From the NCBI GenBank assembly GCA_963576735.1, contig OY755197.1, positions 2,368,501 through 2,432,500 of the forward strand: a DNA stretch of 64,000 nucleotides, read 5' to 3'. This document shows positions 20,671 to 30,788 of the stretch, piece after piece. This DNA is from Bedellia somnulentella (lineage: Eukaryota; Arthropoda; Insecta; Lepidoptera; Bedelliidae). The translations under genes and the position numbers were made by a program. Each line of letters starts with the position of its first letter. Positions within the stretch are counted from its first letter, which is position 1. The notes beneath the pieces were generated by a model. The model was given only the letters and a program-made list of their open reading frames with translations. It was not told the origin of the DNA and did no database searches.

Positions 20671-20911
20671 AACCTCTTATGAAAATTTGTTTGATTCTTC
20701 TAAGAAAATGGAAATTTATTTCAATGAATTTATCAATTTAAGGTCATCCACGAGTCTATTTGCTAAGTATACATCCGGCTGTAGCACTTGAGATAACAAC
20801 AATGTGTGCGTAACTTAGTTTGTGCTCTCATTTGATACTTAATTTATTAGTCACATAATTACAGATATCAAAATAAGAGATATTATTTGAAATACATACA
20901 TACATATAGAA

Positions 20912-20981
20912 TAGAATAGAATAACTCTTTATTGTACATCAAACACAAATTTACAACAGAAATTATTTTCCGTGACAGTAG
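20912..20981 (-). mobile_element. LINE 3' tail, antisense
   Basis: ATAGAATAGAATAGAATAAC then TCTTTATTGTACATCAAACA; the same tail type recurs at 29665-29742. Family not identified. Confidence 0.45.
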
Positions 20982-21216
20982 TAGTGTAGGCTTAGAATAG
21001 CACTTCCTCATTTCTTCCGGTGGGTGTACGTAAGAGGCGACTAACGGTATTGGGGCTTTTAAGGGATTTTTGGGCGATGCGGTTGGAGACCCATCACCAA
21101 CAACCTTTATTTTACCATCTTTTCGCCACTCAACTTTCTAAAAGTGGCTGAGGAATTTCTAATTCCTTAGCTCTGGCTACCCCTTCTAGGGATTTATAGC
21201 CGTGAGTGTATGTATT
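20982..21216 (+). mobile_element. SINE-I, type A
   Basis: Slightly shortened head (GTAGTGTAGGCTTAGAATAG) and complete body to GTGAGTGTATGTA. Confidence 0.85.
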
Positions 21217-21448
21217 GAAACTTAGTGCAATGGTTTGATTTTAGATTCTTTTGACTATTTATAAACAAATTTATGTTATTCATCCCCTTAAGGTTATCAC
21301 GTTTTCGAGTTGAGCGGGAAGAGATTGTAACATAAAGGTTTATATTATTTTATTTTATTCTTTTCGGAAAACTTACAGCCTAATATCTTGAAGATGAACG
21401 TCTAACCGTATCGTCTATGATATCTTAAAGAGCTATTAAATTATAAAT

Positions 21449-21561
21449 ACATACATACGTATATCTCATCCTCTTTTGGAAGTTGATAGGGGACTAGATG
21501 GTACAAACAAAAGTATCGATGGTGATGGGTCTCCAAGCTTAAAGCCCGAAAACATTTAACA
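21449..21561 (-). mobile_element. SINE-I, type C, left part (split)
   Basis: TCATCCTCTTTTGGAAGTTG, ATAGGGGACTAGATGG, AGTATCGATGGTGATGGG, ending at CCCGAAAACATTT. Continues at 21805. Confidence 0.7.
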
Positions 21562-21794
21562 TACATACATACATATACTCACGGCTGTAAATTAGAGCTA
21601 AGGAATTAGAAATTTCTCAGCCACTTTTGGAAATGATAGTGGGGAAAAGATGGTAAAAATAAAGGTTGTTGATGATGGGTCTCCAACCGCATCACCCAAA
21701 AATCCCTTAAAGGCCCCAATACCGTTAGTTGCCTCTTACGTTCAGCCACTGGAAGAAATGAGGTAGTGCTATTCTAAGCCGACACTACACAGCA
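21562..21794 (-). mobile_element. SINE-I, type A, nested in a type C copy
   Basis: Complete body from the ACATACATACATAC tail to ACTACACAGC. AAAACATTTAA on both sides (21549-21559, 21805-21815) is the target duplication. Confidence 0.85.
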
Positions 21795-21804
21795 TAAAAA
21801 ACCA

Positions 21805-21893
21805 AAAACATTTAAAAAGCCTTATACTATTAGTAGCCTCTTACGACACCCATAGGTAGAAAGCGACATTCTAAGCCAGCACTTTACGGTAAA
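21805..21893 (-). mobile_element. SINE-I, type C, right part (split)
   Basis: AAAACATTTAAAAAGCC, AGTAGCCTCTTACGACACCC, GACATTCTAAGCCAGCAC, TTTACGG. Confidence 0.7.
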
Positions 21894-22108
21894 TTATATA
21901 AACTATAAAACTCTAAGCATTAATATACATATTATGAAAGAATGTGTTTTATTATTTTCGAAATAAACTGGATGCAAAAAATATAGTCTAAGCGGACTTG
22001 GTCGCGGCCGCAAATCTAGCATGAAATGTATAAGGAGATGAGTGGCATATTGTAATTGTTTTTTTTTTATATTAAGCAAAGATGGCGCTTGTTAGATGTT
22101 ATCTATTT

Positions 22109-22345
22109 ACATACATACATATACTCACGGCTATAAATCCCTTAACGGGCTAGCCAGAGCTTCGGAATGATAAGTTGAGTCAAGTTGATTGGGGACAAGA
22201 TGATAATAATAAACGTTTTTGGTGACGGGTCTCCAACCACATCGCCCAAAAATCACTTAAAAAGCCCCTATACCCTTAGTCGCCACTTACGATCACCCAC
22301 GGGTAGAAATGGGGTAGTGTTATTCTAAGCCGACACTACACGGCA
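22109..22345 (-). mobile_element. SINE-I, type B
   Basis: CCCTTAACGGGCTAGCCAG, GGTGACGGGTCTCC, CACGGGTAGAAATGGGG, ACTACACGGC. Part of the stem region is altered. Confidence 0.85.
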
Positions 22346-22574
22346 AATCAAATTAAATTTATTTTAACTTACTAAATTATGGTTAAAATTTCATTAGTGA
22401 CTGCTAGAATACATAAATCTATACTCATATATTTCTTTAAATTATAAATCAGAAATCCATCAGTTGATTTTTTTAAAATATAATCGACCCTTTATCCTCT
22501 AATTTCTAAACATGAATATTTTGATACGTGCTTCATCATTCTTCAGACTTTGGATTCCAGCTTTTAAAAGACAT

Positions 22575-22714
22575 ACGACCGATTTCTGAATTGAGTATTC
22601 CAGCTGACAACAACTTAAGTATCGTTCTGTCGTATTGAAATCTTAACAACTGAATGAGACAAAACGATACTTAAGTCGTTCTCAGCTTGAATACTCAATT
22701 CAGTAATCGGGCGT
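22575..22714. mobile_element. MITE-cg, full 140-bp copy
   Basis: Palindromic: ACGACCGATTTCTGAATTG at one end and CAATTCAGTAATCGGGCGT at the other, with long inner arms GACAACAACTTAAGTATCG / GATACTTAAGTCGTTCTC. Non-coding. Confidence 0.8.
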
Positions 22715-22925
22715 TATTCTAATTGAACTAAATATCTCCTATGTGGTTGACTTCTATTGGCATTACAGCGTGATGATAAATAGGCTAAGTGACTTCTGAA
22801 AGATTTGGCATTCCATTGATGAACATTTTTTTCATAATCGATTAATTTGTTGATTTAAATATTTCCCCTATCGTTCATATTTGAAGTTCTAAGTCAAGGA
22901 AAAGGGATAATTCCCATATCAATTT

Positions 22926-23011
22926 TGTGGTTTGGAACTAACTCCTCACGAATTTTCAGCCAAATCGGCTCAGTCATTCGTTGAATAGATAGTGTAACTA
23001 ACACAGATTTT
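22926..23011 (-). mobile_element. Helitron fragment, Lep1-like
   Basis: GAATTTTCAGCCAAATCGGC, TAGTGTAACTAACACAG, as in the Helitron at 43897. Cut by the next SINE-I. Confidence 0.6.
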
Positions 23012-23266
23012 TATATACATACATATACTCACGGCTATAAACCCCTAGAAGGGGTAGCCAGAGATAAGTAGCTAGAAGTTCTTCAGCCACTTTTGGAAAG
23101 TTAAGTGGGGAAAAGATGACAAAATAAAGGTTGTTGGTGATGGGTCTCTAACCGCATCGCCCAAAATCCCTTAAAATCCCCAATACCGTTAGTCGCCTCT
23201 TACGTACACCCACCGCGAGAAATGGGGTAGTGATATTTTAAGCCGACACTACACAGCAGATTTTTA
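23005..23266 (-). mobile_element. SINE-I, type A, nested in Helitron
   Basis: Body 23014-23257. AGATTTTTA flanks it on both sides (23005-23013, 23258-23266). Confidence 0.85.
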
Positions 23267-23394
23267 ATATAGAATTAATTGTTTTTTTATAGTCGTGGCA
23301 ATTGGCTACTTATATGCATTCATAAATAAATGTATCATTGAGTTATAAAAGTATTGTTGTACTTACTTGACCCGTTTGCGAAGTCCTTGTATAA

Positions 23395-23512
23395 TCATTT
23401 GTTTTTATAAAACTCAGTGGACTGCAGTCACGCGATAGGGGGGAGTCAATCGCCGATTTTTCTGAATACATATATACATATACTCACGGCTATAAATCCA
23501 TATAAGGGCATA
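23395..23512 (-). mobile_element. SINE-II and SINE-I scraps
   Basis: 23408-23460 resembles SINE-II (GATAGGGGGGAGTCAATCGC). 23465-23510 is a SINE-I tail end (CATATACTCACGGCTATAAA). Confidence 0.5.
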
Positions 23513-23984
23513 TTGTGCTGTTTTTATGTGTTTTTTATATGCATGACATAGTATTTTAAAAAGTATTTCAATTTATAATTAATTTTTTATTAACATTTTT
23601 TTTATGATTGTCTTTTGACATCACAGTTTCTTTTTTATGATACATTTAAATTCATTTGGATTAAATTATTTTTTAATAATGCTCTTTTGTAGATATCATA
23701 TAATTGTCAAAAATGTTAATAAATATAGTCACATTGTCAATATTTAAAGTTGTATACCGGCAAGGATCAAATGTGTATGGATACAATTGTACAATAGAAG
23801 ATCTATGTAAACTACACCCACATTTTTGACTAAATAAATGGTTTTAATGACTTTGGCTTCTGTATACGTATGTCATTCAATAATTCAGTAGCCTTTGAGT
23901 TATATATACGGTGAGATTCGTGAAAAGCCAATATGGCCACAGCTGAAAACCAAATAGTAATCGTAGAAAAGCAAATTAGTATAT
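23513..23984. other. No recognisable feature
   Basis: Very AT-rich; no supported gene or repeat. Confidence 0.4.
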
Positions 23985-24106
23985 ATAGACATAGCTAATT
24001 GAAACAACTATTGACTCTAGATATTTTAATCGCGTGTTATGACATGGTTTTTTTAAAGCCCGAAGTTTCGAAAATTTTCTGTTATCATTGTCACGGGAAG
24101 ACTGAG
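23985..24106. mobile_element. Penelope-like terminal fragment (left)
   Basis: TTGAAACAACTATTGACTC, ATATTTTAATCGCGTGTTA, then CCCGAAGTTTCGAAAATTTT and ATCATTGTCACGGGAAG. The first two blocks match the ends of the relic at 62101-62229; a diverged inverse copy is at 24434-24490. On the minus strand it carries a CGAAAC box after a CCCGTGACAATGATAAC hairpin, as in Penelope-like terminal repeats. Confidence 0.45.
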
Positions 24107-24115
24107 GTGTTATTT

Positions 24116-24362
24116 ACATACATACATACATATACTCACGGCTATAAATCCCAAGAAGGGGTAGCTAGAGCTTAGGAAATAGAAATTCCTCAGCCACTTT
24201 TGGAAGTTGCGTCGGGAAAAGATGGTAAAATAAAGTTAGTTGGTGATGGGTCTCCAACCGCATCGACCAAAAAATCCTTAAAAGCCCCAATACCGTTAGT
24301 CGCCTCTTACGAATACCCACCGGAATTATGGGATAATGCTATTCTAAGCCGACATTACACAG
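24116..24362 (-). mobile_element. SINE-I, type A
   Basis: Full length, ACATACATACATACATATAC to TTACACAGC. Sits between the two inverted Penelope-like ends. Confidence 0.85.
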
Positions 24363-24433
24363 CTATGTCTATTTATATATGTCATGTTTTTAAAAAATAT
24401 TTATATATATATATTTGTCATGTACAAAAAAAA

Positions 24434-24490
24434 CATGTAAACACGCGAATAAAATATACGAAAGTCAATAGTTATTATTATATATATTAA
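24434..24490. mobile_element. Penelope-like terminal fragment (right, inverted)
   Basis: AACACGCGAATAAAATATAC, GTCAATAGTTATT: a diverged inverse of 23990-24035. Confidence 0.4.
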
Positions 24491-24800
24491 AAAGCGATGT
24501 GATAGCTCGATGGGTAGAACACCGGTTAACGTGCAAGCAACTAGTGTTCAAATCTCGGGTCGGGCCTACACCAATTTGTCTTTTCTAAAGACATATGTGT
24601 GGTTAATTTATCATAGTTGTTAACGATGAGGGAAAACATCGCGAGGAAACCCACATGACTGAGTTTTACTTAGTCCTGTGACAATGTACTCGTACAAAAC
24701 TGCGATAGGCCTGCCACCTATCACGTGAGTACACTGTCCATGCAAAACGTGGGTACTCTGAACACCAGGTGACAAAGTCACGTGATGTTCAGAAGTATTA
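24489..24800 (+). mobile_element. SINE-II, left part with tRNA-like head
   Basis: GTGATAGCTCGATGGGTAG, GTTCAAATCTCGGGTCGGG, continuing without a break to GTGATGTTCAGAAGTATT, where a LINE interrupts. Confidence 0.85.
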
Positions 24801-25313
24801 AATAAAATAAATAAATAAAAATCATTTATTTCAAGCTAGTAGCCCATATTTAGCCATTATATACAACACAAAATGAAAACTACAAAATACAAATAAATTA
24901 AAATTATAAAAACATGTCAATTAAAAGTTATGTCCCAAAGAATAAAATCAAAATAATAAAAATCAATAAAAAAGAAAATTCATCAAAAAAAAAGTAATAA
25001 TCAATAAAATAAATAAAATTCAAAATAAAATAAAATTAAAATTAATTAAAATTTATAATCACTTTACAAACTATAGTACGAGGGGTGATGCGCTGGCATG
25101 TAACTGCATCCACCTCCTCATCATCGGCGAGTCCCAGCGCTCGGACAATGCTCTCAGGATTCCATTAGTGCTAGCCTGCAGGCGCCTCAGTAACGAGGCG
25201 CTCCGCTTCCTCACTATAGCGTAGAAGTCATCAATGTGAACTTCCGCAAACATGGCGGAAGCGCTACAGTAACGCGGCAGTTTTAATAGAATCCTGAGAC
25301 ATGGCGGAAGCGC
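24801..25313 (-). mobile_element. 5'-truncated LINE inserted in SINE-II
   Basis: Minus-strand element with a (TTTATT)n tail at 24801-24825, an AT-rich 3' UTR, and an ORF end at 25071. AGTATT occurs at both joins. The 5' junction holds a direct repeat of CATGGCGGAAGCGCTACAGT (25251 and ~25300). Confidence 0.7.
25071..25253 (-). pseudogene. LINE ORF C-terminus
   Basis: The last 60 codons read FAEVHIDDFYAIVRKRSASL, then LRRLQASTNGILRALSERWD, and end in LVL and a TAG at 25071. A C-terminal RRR/ASL...LRALAERWD region of this kind follows the reverse transcriptase domain in several moth LINEs, as I recall. Everything upstream is lost by 5' truncation, so it makes no enzyme. Clade not assigned. Confidence 0.55.
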
Positions 25314-25380
25314 TACAGTATTAGTACCTCTGCCAACCCCTTCCGTGATATTCGGCGTGAACGTAAATGTATTGTAATGT
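25314..25380 (+). mobile_element. SINE-II, right part
   Basis: AGTATTAGTACCTCTGCCAA, TTCGGCGTGAACGTAAATG, TAATGTAAT tail. Confidence 0.75.
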
Positions 25381-25727
25381 AATAATATATATTGAGATTC
25401 ACCACTTTATTTCATGATTTAAACCTAATTGAAATTAACTAATCAATATGTTTAAAGAACAAGTTCATAATCAAGGTTAACACTACAATAAAATTTCTAA
25501 GAAAGATAAAATGGTTGACAATGAGAATTGTTGTGCAATTCAGTATTTCCGATAATAAAGTACGCTTATTGTTATATGATAAAAATATGTTCAACCCAAA
25601 CAGTATAATAGAGGTCGATTATAGGTCGTTGGAGATAAATTTATATGCTTTAAGTAGGCACATTGTATCTTAGTACAGATACTTTTAATACGTGATTAAT
25701 ACGAGTACTAGTATGCATTTGGCATTA
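25381..25727. other. No recognisable feature
   Basis: AT-rich, no supported gene or repeat. Confidence 0.4.
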
Positions 25728-26002
25728 TAAGTAGGTAATTGCTGTGTAGTGTCGGCTTTGAACAGCACTACCCCATTTCTTCCGGTGGGTGTACGTAAGA
25801 GGCGTCTAACGGTAGAGGGGCTTTTAAGGTATTTTTGGGCGATGCGGTTGGAGACCCATCACCAACAACCTTTATTTTTACTATCTTTTCCCCACTTAAA
25901 TTTCCAAAAGTGGCTGAGGAATTTCAAATTCCTTAGCTCTGGCTACCCCTTCTTGGGATTTATAGCCGTGAGTATATGTATGTATGTATGTAAGTAGGTA
26001 AT
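25728..26002 (+). mobile_element. SINE-I, type A, with perfect 12-bp target duplication
   Basis: Body 25740-25990; TAAGTAGGTAAT at 25728-25739 and 25991-26002. Confidence 0.92.
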
Positions 26003-26139
26003 AAATATTTTGATTTGATTATGCTACTGAGTAAGTAGCATTTCTAAAAGTTGCAAAACTTTAGTGGGAATCTGTAATACAAAATTTCTTAATGCGTTTT
26101 TTCTTAATAGTCAACTCTCAATTCAAGCGTTTACTTCCT

Positions 26140-26455
26140 TTATCCGCGAAGGGTGAAGGTAATCACGTGACTTGGTCACCTGGTGTTCAGAGTACCCATG
26201 TTTTGCTTGGACACTGTACTCACGTGATGGGAGCAGGCCTATCGCCGTTTGGTACAAATACGCTGTCACATGACTAAGTACAACTTAACTAGTGGGTTTT
26301 CTCACGATGTTTTCCCTCACCGTTAATAACCATGATAAATTAACCACACGTATGACTTTAGAAAAGACAAATTGGTGTAGGCCCGACCCGGTATTTGAAC
26401 TCACGCCTGTCTGTATTGACGGGCGGTCGTTCTACTCATTGGACTATCACGGCTG
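26140..26455 (-). mobile_element. SINE-II, nearly full length
   Basis: GTGATGGGAGCAGGCCTATC, TTTTCCCTCACCGTTAATAA, GGTGTAGGCCCGACCCGG and a diverged tRNA-like head ending TTGGACTATCACGGC. Confidence 0.8.
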
Positions 26456-26552
26456 CTTTTTACCTGTGTATAAACTAAATTTGCTGTTTGTATGTCTGGT
26501 CGAATCTTATGATTGAATTTGAAGCAAACGGTCAACCTATTGTGTTACGAGG

Positions 26553-26733
26553 CTTAAGAGCTTATTCCATTTGTCTGAATGAAGACGTCTGAAAGCCACA
26601 GAATCTGAATTCAGACTAGTGGAATAACGTTCAAACTGAAATTTGTGTAGTGGAATAACAAGCGTCTGCGGCAGTAACTTCGAAGGACGTCTGAATTCAG
26701 CAACGACAAAGTATAATGGAATAAGCTCTTTAA
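26553..26733. mobile_element. MITE with TTA flanks, Harbinger-like
   Basis: Inverted ends AGAGCTTATTCCAT and ATGGAATAAGCTCT, with inner inverted GACGTCTGAA / TTCAGACGTC sequence. TTA precedes the left end and follows the right end, the 3-bp target duplication of PIF/Harbinger elements. About 175 bp, non-coding. Confidence 0.6.
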
Positions 26734-26789
26734 GTGACCCACAACAAGCTAGATGACATTATTCTGAATCCAAAATGGCCGTAATGCAA

Positions 26790-26958
26790 ACTTCCGGTGG
26801 GTGTATGTAAGAGGCGACTCACCCTATTGGGGTTTATTTTACAATCTTTACTTCACCATCGTTTCCCCACGCAATTGCCAAAAGTGGCTGAGGATTATCT
26901 AATTCCTCAGCTCTGGCTACCTGTTCAGGGATTTACAGCCGTGAGTATATGAGTGTAT
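26790..26958 (+). mobile_element. SINE-I, partial
   Basis: CTTCCGGTGGGTGTATGTAA, a deleted centre, then CAAAAGTGGCTGAGG to CCGTGAGTATATGAGTG. Confidence 0.7.
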
Positions 26959-27042
26959 GATTGAAAAATCATAATTAGGCAATACCAGTAGGCAACAGAC
27001 CGTGTACCGTTATAGGTGATTTGAATTGTATCAACTCATGAG

Positions 27043-27683
27043 GGGTCTAGCAGGCTAAGGGAACAAGATTGGCCCCCGAAGCCGATCTGGCTGATTTTTA
27101 TGGTGGTGCACCGGTTTCAGCCACGGTTACTGTGTGACAAAAATCAGCCCTCGATCTTCTTTTGTTTTGGAGATTTTTGACATTTACCAAATCATCAAGG
27201 TATTATTTTTAATCGCATGTTTTAATGGGGGGCCTACCAATAGTACTTTAGTCAAAATATCATAGTTTATTTTTTTTAAGTACATTTTTTTGACGTTTGC
27301 CGCGGAGGTACACCCATTTTTTTCTATGCACTTGTAAATGTCTTTATTAGCTCTTTTTGAGATTTTTTTGGTGGGTGTACCTCCGCGGCAAACGTCAAAA
27401 AATGTACTTAAAAAAAATAAACTATGATTTTTTGACTGAAGTACTATTGGTAGGCCCCCCATAAAACATGCGATTAAAAATTCATTTTATTCTCGTTTAT
27501 CATGATTTGGTTTGGTTGTTCTAGCTTGCGTAGTTTATCTAAAATATAAGTTTAAAAAATACCTTGATGATTTGGTAAATGTCAAAAATCTCCAAAACAA
27601 AAGAAGATCGAGGGCTGATTTTTGCCACACAGTAACCGTGGCTGAAACCGGTGCCAATATTGTTCCCTTAGCCTGCTAGACCC
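27043..27683. mobile_element. Foldback element, 641 bp, long inverted arms
   Basis: Ends GGGTCTAGCAGGCTAAGGGA and its inverse (27664-27683). Arms of about 270 bp pair through blocks such as AAAATCAGCCCTCGATCTTC, CCAAATCATCAAGGTATT, GCCTACCAATAGTACTT and GACGTTTGCCGCGGAGGTAC, around a loop at 27316-27370. The arms differ by an extra ~35 bp on the left (GATTGGCCCCCGAAGCCGAT region) and an extra ~90 bp on the right (27487-27560). No coding sequence. Confidence 0.8.
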
Positions 27684-27687
27684 TTTG

Positions 27688-27790
27688 AAATGAAATGAAA
27701 TGATTTATTTCTTCAGTAAATACAGGTTCAAAAAAGTTGTTGGTTACATAATTTCAGTCCATCACCGTATTTTGCCATTGACGGCGTCTG
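27688..27790 (-). mobile_element. LINE 3' tail, antisense
   Basis: GAAATGAAATGAAATGATTT then TATTTCTTCAGTAAATACAG; the pentamer run marks an antisense LINE tail. Family not identified. Confidence 0.4.
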
Positions 27791-27997
27791 AAGTTTGATT
27801 GGCACAAAATTATTTTATTAATTATTAAATGTATGAATTACAAATTATTATTAAATTCCAAGATAACAAAATTACAAGTTATAAGAAAATACAAATTAGA
27901 ATAAGAATAAATGTAAACAATATCTTAAACTATTTCACCAAGCAGCTCAAATTAGGTTTATTACTTGTCACAGATCACAATTACCCAGAAAATCCTT

Positions 27998-28165
27998 CTA
28001 GCTTCGTTTACATCCATCAATCTTTTCATACATGTTCTTTTATTCTTCATACTTCGGACGGCAGCCTTTTTGAGCACACTCTCAATTTGGTCCAAGTGTG
28101 TTCTCCGTGGTCGTCCTCTACTAACATTAATTCTTTTAATCTCTCTCTTTTAATCAGGTTCCCTA
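27998..28165 (-). mobile_element. RTE-like LINE 3' fragment
   Basis: ACATCCATCAATCTTTTCAT, ACTTCGGACGGCAGCC, CTCAATTTGGTCCAAGTGTG, GTGGTCGTCCTCTACTAAC: antisense of the region encoding GRPRRTHLDQIE. Gives the uninterrupted sequence across the point where the 44.7-kb copy is inverted. Confidence 0.75.
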
Positions 28166-28169
28166 TGTT

Positions 28170-28481
28170 TGATTGAAACCCTTACTTTGAAAATGAATAC
28201 ACCAAAGATCAAATGACAGAAGTTTTCGTAATTCATTTTCTGAACACGAGTTTCTTATTCGAAATATCTAATTTCTTTCAACAATCTTTCTTCAGTACCT
28301 GTCCCTTTGAGATTTTGTGTATCAGTTTCTACCATTAAAAAATAGAAACATGTTGTTATCCTCGCATGCCATCCATTGCCGAACCGCGTTGCAGTCGCGT
28401 TGGGTCCCAGAGAGCCGCTTTGACCTTTTATCTACTGAAGGACGTGTTATTTTAATATACTATCTCTTGAGCCGTTATTTT
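28170..28481. other. No recognisable feature
   Basis: No supported gene or repeat. Confidence 0.35.
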
Positions 28482-28765
28482 TGCCGTGTAGTGTCGGCTA
28501 AGAATAGCACTACCCCGTTTCTACCGATGGGTATATGGTTCTATACCGTTAGTCGCCTCTTACGTACACCCGTACGTAAGAGGCGACTAACGGTATAGGG
28601 GCTTTTAAGGGATTATTGGGCGATGCGGTTTGAGACCCATCACCAACAACCTTTATTTTTATCATCTTTTCCCCACTAACATTTCCAAAATTTACTAATT
28701 CCTTAGCTCTGGCTACCCCTTCTAGAGATTTATAGCCGTGAGTATATGTATGTATGTATGTTGAG
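28482..28765 (+). mobile_element. SINE-I, type A, rearranged with palindromic junction
   Basis: Head GCCGTGTAGTGTCGGC (28482) runs to about 28530, then an antisense stretch TACCGTTAGTCGCCTCTTAC meets its own inverse GTAAGAGGCGACTAACGGTA around 28570, after which the body continues normally to the TATG tail. Confidence 0.8.
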
Positions 28766-28928
28766 TATCTATAAGATCCTTCCGATCTTTGTGAGACTCC
28801 AGTACCAGCACTAAAGTTTGGTGTATTGATGACTCCTAGCATTTTAAGTACGGTAACCATCGCCTGGCACGTGCTCAGCTATGCACATAATCAATCCTTA
28901 TATTTTTTAAACTGTAAGTAATGTTTCT

Positions 28929-29178
28929 ACATACATACATATACTCACGTTTATAAATCCCTAGAAGGGGTAGCCAGAGCTAAGGAATTAAAAATTCCTC
29001 AGCCACTCTTGGAAGTTGCTTGGGGAAAAGATGGTAAAATAAAGGTTGTTGGTGATGGGTCTCCAACCGCATCGCCCAAAAATCCCTTAAAAAGCCCCAA
29101 TAACGTTAGTCGCCTCTTACGTACACCCGCCGGAAAAAATGGGGTACTGCTATTCTAAGCCTACACTACGCAGCCAAC
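28929..29178 (-). mobile_element. SINE-I, type A, with duplicated head end
   Basis: Complete body; the head shows two ends, CACTACGCAGCC then AACACTACACAG. Confidence 0.85.
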
Positions 29179-29222
29179 ACTACACAGTCATATACTGAAT
29201 TTAGGTGAGAACACCTTCCCCC

Positions 29223-29348
29223 GTAGCATAAGACGTGTAAGAGCGAGTATGTCTCGTGAGAAGTGAGATACTGACAGGTTTTGTACGAGCAATCTGTCAG
29301 TTCTTCACTTCTCAGGAGACATACGCGCTCTCACTCGTCTTATGCTAC
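29223..29348. mobile_element. Short palindromic element, 126 bp
   Basis: GTAGCATAAGACGTGTAAGA pairs with the inverse at 29325-29348; inner arms include GTATGTCTC / GAGACATAC and GAGAAGTGA / TCACTTCTC, with an inner CTGACAG / CTGTCAG pair. A single hairpin, non-coding. Confidence 0.7.
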
Positions 29349-29664
29349 CAGTGCTAGAAGGGGCAATGACAAGTTGTAATAAGAATTAATTGGAACTAAC
29401 TCAACCTCCGACCTTTTAATGATTAAGGAAAATCTACAATTAATTGATAACATTAATGACAAATTAATGGAAAATCAACTGAATAATAGAGGATGAATTT
29501 CAATATGTGACATTGTTATCATAAGAATTACTATTTTGATAGCGAAGTTCGTTTTTGTGCCTCTTGTATTGGTAACTCACGAAAGATATACATATACTTA
29601 CTCTAATACACCCCATGATAGTAGGTAAGGCATATTATTTTATTTTCATCTTTTTAACCACTTT

Positions 29665-29742
29665 ATAGAATCGAATAGAAATACTCTTTATTGCACATCA
29701 AACATAAATTTTTTTCATAATTAATGTAACAGTGTCAGTGTG
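29665..29742 (-). mobile_element. LINE 3' tail, antisense
   Basis: AATCGAATAGAAATACTC then TTTATTGCACATCAAACATA, as at 20912. Confidence 0.45.
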
Positions 29743-29748
29743 CAATGA

Positions 29749-29887
29749 GCTGTGCAGTGTCGGCTTAGAATAGCACTACCCCATTTCTTCTGGTGGGTGT
29801 ACGTAAAAGGCGACTAACGGTATTGGGGTTTTTAAGGGATCTTTGGGCGATGCGGTTGGAGACCCATCACCAACAACCTTTAAACAT
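29749..29887 (+). mobile_element. SINE-I, type A, left part (split by MITE-cg)
   Basis: GCTGTGCAGTGTCGGC to CATCACCAACAACCTTTA; resumes at 30033. Confidence 0.8.
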
Positions 29888-29889
29888 TT

Positions 29890-30029
29890 ACGCCCGATTT
29901 CTGAATAGAGTATTCAAATTGAGAACGACTTAAGTATCGTTTTGTCTCATTCAGTAGTTAAGATTTCAATGCGACAGAACGATATTTAAGTTGTTCTGAG
30001 CTGGAATACTCAATTCAGAAATCGGTCGT
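29890..30029. mobile_element. MITE-cg, full copy, nested in SINE-I
   Basis: ACGCCCGATTTCTGAATAG ... CAATTCAGAAATCGGTCGT, 140 bp. Confidence 0.85.
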
Positions 30030-30032
30030 TAA

Positions 30033-30117
30033 ACAACAAACCATCTTTTCCTTACTTAACTTCCAAACATGGCTGAGGAATTTCTAATTCCTTACTCTGA
30101 CTACCCCTTCTAGCAAT
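30033..30117 (+). mobile_element. SINE-I, right part (split by MITE-cg)
   Basis: AACAAACCATCTTTTCC, CATGGCTGAGGAATTTC, CTACCCCTTCTAG; its tail is missing where the next SINE-I begins. Confidence 0.75.
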
Positions 30118-30346
30118 TGCGGTGTAGTGTGGGCTTAGAAGAGCACTACACCATTTCTTCCCATGGATTATCGTAACAGGTGACTGAGGGTGTTGGGGCT
30201 TTAGTGACTTTTGGGCGATGCGGTTTAAGACCCATTAATGACCAAAATTATTTATTTTACAATTTTTTCCCCACATTTTCTGATTCTGAAGCTCTGGCTG
30301 CCTCTTTTAGGGATTTATAGCCGTGAGTATATGAATGTATGTATAA
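30118..30346 (+). mobile_element. SINE-I, diverged
   Basis: GCGGTGTAGTGTGGGCTTAG to CCGTGAGTATATGAATG; many private changes, older than its neighbours. Confidence 0.75.
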
Positions 30347-30539
30347 AGAGCCCATTCACTAGAATTCCCTCTTATTTTATATTACATTGACGCATACTAG
30401 TGGATTCTAGAAACTAAAGAAAGAAAACATCCAAGCATAATAATAATAATATATTTCTGAATTTTAAAGTCACAACCAAATCAATATATAGTCACTAGTA
30501 GTCATAGAGAACTTATCTTAATAGAGAAGGAACAGAGAT

Positions 30540-30788
30540 GCTGTGTAGTGTCGGCTTAGAATAGCATTACCCCATTTATTCCGGTGGGTGTACGTAAGAG
30601 GCGACTAACGGTATTGTGGCCCTTAAGGGATTATTGGGTGATGCGGTTGGAGACCTATCACCGACAACATTTATTTTTACCCTCTTTTCCCCACTATATA
30701 TTTCCAAAAGTGGCTGAGGAATTTATAATTCCTTAGCTCTGACTACCCCTTCTAGGGATTATAGCCGTGAGTATATGTGTGTCTGTAA
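30540..30788 (+). mobile_element. SINE-I, type A
   Basis: Full length, GCTGTGTAGTGTCGGC to GTGAGTATATGTGTGTC. Confidence 0.88.

Noticed and set aside
24489..24560. Functional tRNA gene at the SINE-II head
   Set aside because: It has A- and B-box-like sequence but no acceptor stem pairing, and it continues into the SINE body.
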